DNA of 64,000 nucleotides, taken from the NCBI GenBank assembly GCA_903813345.2, contig CAIIXF020000006.1, positions 27,781,936 through 27,845,935 of the forward strand, written 5' to 3'. The position numbers and the translations under genes are program-made. Position 1 is the stretch's first letter, and each line of letters begins with the position of its first letter. The DNA comes from Owenia fusiformis. Lineage: Eukaryota; Annelida; Polychaeta; Sabellida; Oweniidae. Of the stretch, positions 49,530 to 60,600 are shown piece after piece. A model generated the notes under the pieces. The model was given only the letters and a program-made list of their open reading frames with translations, ran no database searches and was not told where the DNA came from.

Positions 49530-50005
49530 AGGCGCACTATACTTAATTTAGAAGAAAAAAATCATTGAAAAATGTTACTCACACACTTGCTCAAATATGA
49601 CACAAAGTTTGATTTGCTTTAATATTGAACCAAGAAAAAAACTCACATAGAAAAAAGCATTTGAAGTTCAGAGATCATTAGACATGCATGCACATGTTAA
49701 ACAAAGTGCATGTTTTAAATTACTATTGATTTAAAAGATGGCGACAGTTCTATAAAAATGAATGTATCATGCAATACAAACAACTTTGCCATCTTTCAAT
49801 GACATTGATAAAAACTTGATATATAAAGCTTGACAGATCGAAAATATTTTTTGATAATTTATTGGAAGCGTTGATGTGGTCCATTTGAGCTGTTGTTGGT
49901 GTCAAATGAAAGATAAGGTTCTTATCAATACATTGGGCATACTATGAAATTTAAATGTAAGTCTTTATTTTGTCCAAAAATGTTGAAAAATCCCAAAGTG
50001 GGCCT
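49530..50005. mobile_element. TTAA-flanked miniature transposon (AGGCSCACT termini)
   Basis: 476 bp between TTAA at 49526-49529 and 50006-50009. Termini AGGCGCACTAT and, in reverse, AGGCCCACTTT. The first four bases match the TTAA element at 13825, so the two may belong to one family. Confidence 0.65.
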
Positions 50006-50184
50006 TTAAGTCATTATAGCTTTAATGACACCATAAAAATCAAGAAAATCGAAACACGTGGTTTCTCATCGCAGGATCTGATGAAATAATATGATTTTAA
50101 TTGCAGGATTCCAATACCTATATTCAGTATATTCTAGTATTTTAGAATATCTTCCAGGCTATATTCCATACTCGTGGTTCAAAA

Positions 50185-50419
50185 TGCAATTGAATATAAT
50201 GAATAGAACTGGGCCCAATATTGTGATCCGGGGTACTCCTCGTGTAAGGTTCGAGATTTTATTTCAACAAAAATGACATTACCTAGCAAGAATAGTTAGT
50301 CCTATAGCACTCGTAACCCCAATCTAAGTTTCACAAAGAAGGTGAAGTAGATCGTGGGTTTAGATACTTTATCTAGACTATAGAATCTTTCAATAGTCTC
50401 AAATGCCTTTGAAAGGTCA
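50185..50419 (-). pseudogene. Non-LTR reverse transcriptase fragment
   Basis: Minus-strand pieces DLSKAFETI (near 50391-50419, palm motif A region) and RGVPRITILGPVLFIIFNC (near 50185-50242, the GVPQGS-LGP-LF block) lie in the expected order, but stops and a frame change separate them. The fragment is a decayed LINE copy, different in sequence from the one at 39582. Confidence 0.75.
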
Positions 50420-50791
50420 CGTATCTTTTCTAATGTACTTCATATGTCAATTTTTGAACCGCAGTGAAGTTACATCGGATACCCTTCCAATTGTCTTTCC
50501 ACTTGTTTGATCAATCCGGCCGCTTCTTAAAAGGATCGGGAAGTTTTGTTTTTGCGAGACGTTGGGCTTTATGGTGTGCCACCGAGGTAAACCCCACACT
50601 CGAAATTCAACAAATTCCTGATTTTCTATTCGTAATTAAATATTAGCGAACAACTCAACAGCTGTCTCAAAGGTGCAACTAAATAATTAAGAAAATGTCA
50701 CAGTATTCTGGCAGAATTGATTAGCTTGGCGCATTGATTTCAAAAATGATTTCTGGCTACAGTCCGAGCTCAGTTTTACATCGAGACTACT

Positions 50792-53700
50792 ATGTTGAAG
50801 ATCGTGGAAAGGTTGAACATTGAGATGATTAGACTAAATACGATTTTTTTCTGGTTGGTGATAATGATGAAATATTGTTTAGGGGATAGGTTTACTACAG
50901 AACTTGACAACAACTTCAAAATGCTTGCTATGCCAGCGGATGCAGCAGGGGAGCGGTATTCAATTAGATTGTCGTACAAATATGTTCAGCTGAGCAAGAT
51001 GAACGTCGAAGGAAGTTTCAACGATATTATTTATAAAGACAATACCGACAAATCGTCAAAACCGTTTATGACCCATGGCGATAGACTGACTAAATTAATT
51101 CAATCATATTTCTTACCACATACGGGAAACTATTTCTATCAGAACAACAAGACTTGGGAATGGGTAGTGAAATCGTGGAAATACCTTGCGTATAGTGCAC
51201 CTGACAACACAGATTGGAATTGGTGGGGCAATCTAATTGGTGTCCCACGATCCCTCTGGCCTGGTCTCTTTCTTTCGAGGGGCAAAATCGACGATAGCCT
51301 GTATGATGATTTGATTCAGAGATACTGGACGGTCCACAATGTGTGGGACTACGAAAGAAAGAAAGATGGGTTCATGTCGTCATCAAATCTTGCAAACAGG
51401 GGGTTCCTGGGGTTGTTCGAGACATATTTCCAAAGTCAGGATAAATTTGAAACCAGACGAAGTCAGGTCCTTGAGTATTTAACTCAAGAAATTGTAAATA
51501 AAACTATATATCAAGGTAATCTTCTCACGATTATTGTCGCATATACGCGCATAGTATCAACAAAAATATCAGCCGCACATGTATGACAAATGAGTTTTTA
51601 CTTGCCCCAGTATATTGTTGGAAAGTAACAGGGGTTGAAACGCCTCCAATATTTTCGTTGCACACACAGGAAACGCATAATAAAAGCCATCGTTTTTTTC
51701 GAAAATAGGTAAATGTAGTTTTATTTTGTCGTCTGGCAACATTTATAGTATCTCTTCGATCCTCATCTGCCAATACGTTCATCATACTCCCGATCCATTT
51801 ACTTCCAACAACATTAAATGGTTACATATCGACATCCAAAGTTCAAGCTTTCCAACGAGGTGGAGTTGACCGCAGAATTATTGTTCAAAATCACGTTTCT
51901 TTAAAACCCCATAATCTAGAAAAACTTGATGGACGGCTGTCAATTTATAATCATGTAATGTTCCCCCGATGTACTGGGAACGTTATGAGCTTACTGCCAG
52001 GTAAGAAAAAACAAAACGTTCTACAAAACGTTCACATACTACCAAATTAATCTACGGCTTTGCGCCCCTGGAATAATTTACTTGACTTAAATTTAATCAA
52101 AACACCATATTGTTGGTTATACAGGAGAGGGTGTAGGAGCCGACTACTGTATTCACGTCCACAATCTCCACGCAGGGTTCTATGAGGGCAAATACACCAA
52201 CTCACATTTACGTCTGATGATCTACAATGGTGGATATGGGGCTGAGTTTCTCAAAAGATTTGGCTCCATCTACATAGCACTGCAAGACTCTTCTTATGCT
52301 GTAAATATAAAACAGTGTAGAAATCATGGCCTGACACTTTATATAAACAGTACTTGCGCGCATATCATGCGCGCGTGGTGCTGAGTTGACGATCATTTTT
52401 TAAAATTTTAATTCATGATATTTTATAAACTACCCGTGTAGGGAACTCAGTTATATCATGGACGCAAAAAGGGCACAAAAATTGTGCAAAAAGTTGTGTA
52501 CTTTATTCAATATTAGCATCGTGTAGTTAGCATTTTACCTCTCTCAAACGCAGAGGTTTTGAAATTGCCGCTTTATTACACCATTTACTAAAACCTATAA
52601 AATGTATTTTGATTCAGCCATCATGGCAAATGTTTCGTTTTAGGTGAAAGAGGTTCTGTTGTCTGCGTTCATAAATGTCTTCTTGGAGTGTCATCAGTAT
52701 TTGGTGCGCGGTCGGACATTCGAGCCGACCTCAGTTGGGCGTAATATTGATGATAACCAGCGAGTAACGTATTGGGCGTCTTTAGACTCAGTTTACAAGG
52801 TACGTTGTATACACTGGGTGTCCCCAAAAATTGTGCCAAAATGAAACGGGAATAAAGTTCAGTATGCACCAATGAGGCAAAATCCCATGATATCCCACGC
52901 AATGTTATGTCTATGGAGGTCCCAACTTTTTTTGAAAAAATGAACTTCTCACATGATCAAATGAATTCATTTTCTAATTAGCGGTAAAAAATTGTAAATT
53001 ACTTCGTTAGAAATTTGAAAGATGACATGTTCTAAATGATCTCCATCATCATCGATGCAGAGTTAAGTGTGCTGCTAGAAATTTGAAACTCGGTATATGG
53101 TTATTAGAAAAGCTTTTCTCTAGAACTCAAAAAGAGTTAATGATAATTAAGTTGTCTGTCAGATGATCGAAATTCAAGAGTGTTTCTTTATCACTTAAGG
53201 AGTTATTCCATGTTTGTTTCGATATAAATTTTGGGACACACTGTTTATATCAGGCAATCCGTCTTAAACTAGTACCCACTGTAACTTTTCGATAAGTTTT
53301 TAAGAAGTCAATACAATAATTGCAATATGCTATTTACAGTAAGAAACGTCAATTTACATTTGAAAGGTTTACCCTTTCTGATGAATACAACCTCTTCATT
53401 GTGGATCATGGTACTTCTGTTTTCAGATAGCAAGATGGCTATTAAAACTCAATTACCGAAAAGAGGAACTTCAAAACGTGATTACAAGATATCTCAACCA
53501 TGGTCCTACTAGTGCAGTTAACGCCCTCATCGGCAACCGCGCATTATTCGTTTCCGATATGATGGTCCACCACAGACAAAGATATATGGCGAGTGTGCGT
53601 ATGTTTTCTACTCGTACGGTCAGACCAGAGACATGGGTGAGCTCCAGAAGAACACAAAATCCAGAAGGGTAAGATTCAATCACATATGCGGCGATGATAA

Positions 53701-55624
53701 TCTTATTTATTATTTTATATTTTATTTAATGAGGCTCATGCAAGATAAAATGCATAAAGCCATGTACAGGGTGTCAAATAAATATGTTCTTCCCCTGAAT
53801 TACAAGAGTATGAACTTTTGTGTATAAAAGTGCATCTAGTTGAGTTAGTCATCTGAAACTTATTGTGGAGTTGCTCTATGAAGCCTAGTTTTATTGTGCC
53901 AAAGAAGGATTCAGATATCATGCAGACAAATAAGTTATGCAACATTGTGTGGATGTTAAAGCTAAGGGAGTGATGAGCACATATTTATTTGACACCCTGT
54001 ACAACACTGGAAGTCCCAAGTAAGGCAATGGCATGTAAAAAAAAATTGAGGATATTCATTTTCAGGTATTATACAGGCGATGGATTTATGACTCTTCTAC
54101 AAGATGACCATGAGTTCGGATCCAGATACAACGAGGTTTTTCAATATTATGATTGGGAAAAGATTCCAGGTACTGTACCATCAATATTCACTACCCTTTG
54201 CATTCGTTTGACTTCACTTCTTAAAAGAGAGCTCTGCACGCAGGGTAAATATTCACCTGCGTTCATCATAAAAGAACACGTCCTCTAATATGTTGCCATA
54301 GAAACATGTATTGTAAAAATCTGTCGAAACTTAAAACTATCGTGTTTATATGTAACGGTAAAATATTAACTCTGAAGATGCAAACTTTTGTTGTAAAAAT
54401 GGGGATTGTTACAGATGTGAAAGACCGATTGCCTAGGCCGGTCACTTATATGTTAAGGCTACAATAATATATCACAACATCCCTGTAGTTTTTATTTATC
54501 TCAAAAACTGAAAAGCATACTCCTTACTGTGAATCGTATGTGACAAATTTATTCTCATTGACCAAGCTTACATGAGACAAAAGTTGAGCCATAGCACTAT
54601 CAAATAGGTTTTCCCAATGACATTGTTGCTGTTTTAGTGTTTTAGTAATAGAAACAATGTTTTCATTTATACTGTAGGTGCGACAGTCGAATGTAGTGGA
54701 CAAGTCCCCCGCAAAGGTATGGAGAGAAATGTTGGTAATCCAAATGGATTTCCCCATCATATTAGTAACGCTGTCTTCGTTGGCAGTGCCTCCGATGGAA
54801 TGTATGGTGTATCTGCAATGGTCTACGATCGTCCAACTGTCAATATAACAATGAAGAAATCTTGGTTTTTCTTTGATGATGAAGTCGTCTGCTTGGGTAA
54901 TGATATCGAGAGACGTGAAACTAATGAGGTGACCGAGCTTCCAATTATCACTACGCTGAATCAAGTAGTTCAAAAGGATGACATTGTATATAGCAATTCA
55001 AGTACAAGGCAATATGCAGCTGCGGACAAATCTACAAACGTTCCTAATGCTAAATGGATTCACCACAACAATGTGGCATATGTGTTCCCAAAAGGGGCAG
55101 ATGCATACATCGATTCCCATGTTAAGAAGGCAAATGGCAAAACTCTGAAAGTCGTTACAATGTGGATGGAACATGGTCTAAATCCGTATGCGTACATCAT
55201 GTACCCAGGTGTAACCATAGCTCAAACTGAGGAACGCCAGGCTAATCAACCGGTGGTGATCTTGCAACAGAACACAGATGCCCACATCGTGTTCCAATCA
55301 ACACTTGATATACTCTCGATGGTCGTGTTTACCGGTCCATTCTCCTTCGTTTACCCAGATACAGAATTGTCCTTTTCTTTCACAGTTGATCAGGCTTGTA
55401 TTCTGATGATTCGGCACTTTCAGTCAAATAACACTCTTTCAATAACTGCTTCGGTTCCTACACACTACAAGGCTACAATCAATATCACACTAGCTGGTAT
55501 CCATATCACAGGAGCCGACTCATTTTACAGCCCCATTGAACATAAATCCTCTGTTCAGTTTTATTTCTCAGATGATATTAGGGTTGCCGGAAAAAGTCAA
55601 ACCATAATTGTTCGAATTGATTAG
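50792..55624 (+). CDS. Secreted polysaccharide lyase family 8 enzyme (copy B)
   Basis: 782 residues. Exons 50792-51515, 52125-52300, 52644-52799, 53427-53668, 54066-54169, 54678-55624, with the same internal lengths and phases as copy A. The catalytic set is kept: Asn199 (SSSNLANRG), His254 (DYCIHVHN), Tyr279 (YNGGYG) and Arg333 (VGRN), plus the NWW patch. Start choice matters: where copies A and C have ATGGAG, this gene has ATTGAG (50819), so translation must begin at 50792 (used here) or at 50825 (MIRLNTIFFWLVIMM), which leaves a tidier signal peptide. The protein ends after the beta-sandwich at VRID without the mucin-like tail. Introns 3 and 4 hold miniature transposons. Exon 6 is most like copy C, so B and C are probably the younger pair. 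Confidence 0.9.
52812..53243. mobile_element. Inverted-repeat miniature transposon in PL8-B intron 3
   Basis: About 430 bp starting 'cactgggtgtccccaaaa' and ending, in reverse, 'cagtgtgtcccaaaattt', followed on both sides by loosely inverted DNA. TA-rich flanks suggest a Tc1/mariner-type MITE. It fills most of the 627-bp intron. Confidence 0.6.
53767..53999. mobile_element. 233-bp mariner-type MITE in PL8-B intron 4
   Basis: Perfect inverted termini CAGGGTGTCAAATAAATATG, 20 bp, flanked by TA at 53765-53766 and 54000-54001. Non-coding. High terminal identity suggests a recent insertion. It is absent from intron 4 of copies A and C. Confidence 0.92.
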
Positions 55625-55849
55625 GTTTTTCTTACTGTTCCCTCCTTTAAGCACATGGTGAATTATGAAAAGATTTGATGAAATTTGATGTATTGCTTTA
55701 TTTTTAGCTCTAAATATCTTACGAAACGAACTTGTTTTTATGTATCATAGAAAACCAGCTATAACTATCAATGGCATATACGTACAGGTTAACGTTACGA
55801 TGTCATATGCATTGCTTAAAGTTTCTAATGTTTTGCCCATTCAGCCCAT

Positions 55850-56345
55850 TCCCTTAAGGGTTCTAGTAGTCCTTAAAAGGACACAGTAGTTCCTCCCTTG
55901 AAGGTCATTGCTGTTCGCTAACATATAAAGGTGGATTCCAAGAAGGACTAGAGGTTAAAAAGGACTCTAGAAGGTTCCGTTGGGTTCTTTATAGACCCTA
56001 AATAGGGCCCTAGTTGGTAGCTTTAAGGTTTCTGTGGTTTGCTAGTGGACACTTGTAGTTCCCAAGAGTAGAGGGGCTTTGTGATTCCCTAGAGATGCCC
56101 AATGGTCTCCTATGGGGACTTCCGGTCCATTAAAAGGTCAGCGATATGCCCCTGACGACCATAGTGGTTCACTGCAATATCACTAGAATACCCGGTATTT
56201 TAGGCTTTAGTGGCCCTCTAGTATAGCCTATAGCCTAATGCCTTAGTGGTTCCCAAGAGGGTTTTGCCGGTGTCCTCAATGTCCCTAGTGGCCTCCCTAA
56301 TTTGGTTTAGTGGTTTCTCAGAGGGCCGTAGCGTAACTTCTAAAC
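55850..56345. repeat. Degenerate short repeat (cctagtggtt) 3' of PL8-B
   Basis: Dozens of loose variants of 'tagtggttcc' and 'ccctagtgg' at 10-40 bp intervals, with higher GC than the surroundings. Contains no long frames. Probably an old minisatellite. Confidence 0.6.
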
Positions 56346-57651
56346 CAAATTACTAGAATCCTGAGCAGTTTTTTTAAAATACAAAGGTAGCAGTTAAAAG
56401 CCTGATTTATTTTCCATCAAATGGTACCTATATCATTGTGTAACTGTCGTGTATGACTGAGCATTCTTGACCATTATGTGAGGTGGTAGTAAAATTAGCA
56501 CTGTTCCAAGTTACCTTCATGTTTGGCCAGTGATATGCAATTGGCTTAGCATTCTTTTTTCTGTTACATTATGTTAGAGGACAGGCCTTTTATACTGAAT
56601 TAGACTGGGGACTGAATAAATCTCTTATGAAAAAAGGTTTGACAAAAAACTTAACTTACTCTAGAATAATAGTAGGCCTGCAAAAATGGTTCAACTGACA
56701 ACTGAGCAGTAGAGCAAACAAAAAGTTCCAAAAATGAGGATTTGAGCAAAGGTTATGGACTTTACATGGGGATATAATTGACTTCAAAGCTGCATATCAT
56801 CAAGTAGAAGTTTCATTGCTGATTAAGTGGCTCTTTGGATCCAATATCCCGAGAGGGGGGTACCAACAAAAACATTCACTGTGTCATTCCTACTTGAATG
56901 ATAACTTGGGACAGTGCTGATTTTACCACCTTTCATAATAGTCATGATTGCCCAGTCATTCATGACAGTTACATAATGATCTAAGTACCATTTGATGGAG
57001 GACAAACACTTAAGTTGGTTTGAAAGCGACCTTTCGTTAATATTTCAGAATATGAACGCTGCCTTTATCTTACAATAATTTGTCTTTCTCTAAGTATGAC
57101 AAGTAAGTATAGTAAGCATGACAAATAAGTATTGTTTTATCTCATGCTGAAATAAAATACGATAAATATATCATTTATGATATACAAATTTAGGTTTGAA
57201 GCCCTGGATGTGATGGTGTAAGTATTTTTTACCTTGTAGATATATCATATCAAAACTTTGAGTGTATATATAATGCAAGCAAAATAATACTAATACTTGT
57301 ATTGATGTAATAACAAGATACAATAGATATAACAAGTCTCGAAAATACTGTTCCGAAATCATGTTAATATCATAATCTATACATAAGCATATTTAAGTTG
57401 CATAAATTATAAGTTTGATACGGACTACCATCCTGATACTAATCGACAAATCATTTCCTACAATTTGCGATCACAGATGAAAATTGCAATGATTATATAA
57501 TGATAGTGAAGACCTATACTTTTAACAAATCGTTTCATATGTTGCAGCTCCTAATGAAGTTGTCGGAGTCCTCGTTGCCCGACAGGACCTTTTAAGCTAG
57601 TCATCACGAGGTGAATTTTAAATCAGGTCTACTCGGGTGTAGATCGAGGAA
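56346..57651. other. Spacer between PL8-B and PL8-C
   Basis: No gene seen. This 1.3-kb AT-rich region must hold the copy C promoter, though I find no strong TATA box. The last 60 bp before the ATG ('tctactcgggtgtagatcga') are related to the same position in copies A and B. Confidence 0.4.
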
Positions 57652-60600
57652 ATGTTAATCATGGAGATGACAAGACTGAAAATATGTGTATTGATGGTGA
57701 TGTTTATGAAGTTTTGTTCGGCGGGTAGGTTTACTTCTGAACTTGACGACAACTTCAAATTACTTGCTATGCCAGAGGATGCAGCTGGGGAGCGATATTC
57801 AATTAGATTATCGAACAAATATGTTAACCCAAGCAAGATAAACGCTGATGGAAGTTTCAACGATATCACATACACTGATAACACCTACAAATGGTCAAAG
57901 CCGTTTATAACCCATGGTGATAGACTGACTAAACTCATTCAATCTTATTTATTGCCCCACAGAGGAAACAGGTTCTATCAGAACACAAAGACCTGGGAAT
58001 GGATCGTGAAATCTTGGGAATATCTTGCGTATAGTGCACCCAACAACACAGATTGGAATTGGTGGGGCAATCAAATTGGTGTACCACGGTCCCTCTGGGC
58101 TGGTCTCTTTCTTTCGAGAGATAAAATCAACGACAAGCTGTATGACGATTTGATTCAAAGATACTGGACTCGCCGTACTGTATGGGATTACGAACGGAAG
58201 AAGGATGGGTTTATGTCGGCATCAAATCTTGCAAATAGAGGTTTCCTGGGATTGTTCGAGACATATTTCCAAAGCGAAAAGATATTCGAAACCAGAAGAA
58301 GTCAGGTTCTTGAGTATTTAACTCAGGAAATTGTAAATAAAACGTCATATCAAGGTAGACATCTTTATCTTATCTTATATACTTGCTACTGTACCATAAT
58401 GTAGATATAAACGTGCAAATAGTACAAATATAAAATTGCCTAAATATCTTAGTGAATGATTATTTATTTTCTGTTCTTCCCTCTATCAATACTTACTTTA
58501 GACGATACGTTATTTTACAAATACTTGAAAATGAAAATGATAACCTGGATTGATGATAAATGAGAAACATAATCTCTGCAATAATCTCATAATATAGAGA
58601 TCCTTTGAAATTAAATGCAAAAAATCATAAGTGCATCATGATCTGGGCTATGTTGGGAAATCATCATCAGACTATTATCTTATTTCTATATTTTTAATTT
58701 ATGCTATGCATGGGGTCGTACACTGTAAGAGCCGACAGCTGTATTCACGTTCGAATTCTTCACGCGCACTGGTGATCCACTCGATTACGCTGGTTACCGA
58801 AAAGGTTCGTATCGGTAACAAAATGTCGGAACGTTGAATGTACGATTTTTCTTTTTTCCTTATTTCACGCGTCGTAGGTAGAATCCCCACGATATTTTTT
58901 CTCAAACGTGTATCAGTATCATATGTTTTAGAAAATGTACATGTTTGCGAAAAAAAATAGCTCAGAAGACAACAGAATCGTCGATTTAATTCCTAACTTA
59001 TACCGTTTATGTAACTTAAGTGAGAAATTAAATCGACGATTTCGTTGTCTTCTGAACTATTTGTTCGCAAATATGCACATTTTCTTAAACATATGATACT
59101 GATACACGTTTGTGATAAAAATGTCGTGTGAATGCTGCCTACAACGTGTGAAATAAGGAAAAAAGAAAAATCGTACCTTCGGCGTTCCGACATCTTGTTA
59201 CCGAAACGGTTCCAGCGTAATCGAGTGGATCACCAGTGACGCGACGTTCTCAAATGTGCCTTTTATCAACTCATTAACTTATTGTTTTTCTTATACAGGA
59301 GAGGGTGTAGGAGCCGACTACTGTATTCACGTACATAATCTCCACGCGGGGTTCTATGAAGGAAATCATACCAACTCACATATACGTCTGATGATCTACA
59401 ATGGTGGATATGGGGCTGAGTTTCTTAAAAGATTTGGCTCCATTTATATAGCACTTCACAACTCCTCTTATGCAGTAAATATGCAATTGTAATCATACCC
59501 TTGATTATCTAAAAGTTTCAAGGTTTGGTGTACTGTACACCTACCACATCAATGTGTCTGTATGCTTAGCCTAGAATTTTGATAAATTCCTCATGACACG
59601 GCAAATATTTTGTTTTAGGTGAAAGAGATTCTGTTGTCTGAGTTCATAAATGTCTTCTTGGAATGTCATCAGTATTTGGTCCGCGGTCGGACATTCGAGC
59701 CGACTTCAGTTGGGCGTAATATTGATGATAACCAGCGAGTAACGTATTGGGCGTCTTTAGACTCGGTTTACAAGGTATGACGTTTATGTATCTATGGATA
59801 TTTGTTTCACACATGTGCCTACTATCACCCATTTAATCCAGCCTTTGCTGTACACCATTTTCCCCATGATAATGTCTCCATTGTTTCCCTTAAAAAGAAA
59901 TCTTACCATACAGTGTAATTTCGTTTCCTTGTTAAAATGCTTCTGCAACATATTCAAATGATCACATTTGCTGTAAACCAAAAGGGACTTCAACATAAAA
60001 GAAAGGTTTCCCTTCCTGATATATTCAACCCCATCATATCGATATGAGAATTATAATGCTTTTGTTTCAGGTTGTAAGATGGCTATTAGAGCTCGATTAT
60101 CGCAAAGAAGAACTCCAGAACGCGATTACAAGATACCTGAACCATGGTCCTACAAGTGCGTCAAACGCCCTAATTGGTAACCGGGCATTATTCGCTTCAG
60201 ATATGATGGTCCATCATAGACAAAGCTACATGGCGAGTGTGCGTATGTTTTCTGCTCGCACAGTCAGACCCGAGACGTGGGCTAGCTCAAGAAGAACGGA
60301 AAATCCAGACGGGTAAGAACAATTCACCATTAGGTGCTAACTCTCTGTAAATTGATGCCAAAGCCATTAAGAATCCTAGAAAGCTCAAGGTAAGTGATAA
60401 ATTCAAATTGTTTAGCCAGATAATCGTTTTGACATACCAAAGCAACCCATAGAAGCTCTAACGGGTGAAACAGGGTGTGGGAAGAAGCGTATGGAGTGTT
60501 GACAACATAGATGGAGAAATAGATGTTAATAACATAGAATGTATGGAGTGTGTTGACGGTATACGAAATGTTGAGAACATAGAGGATATGGGATGGTGAG

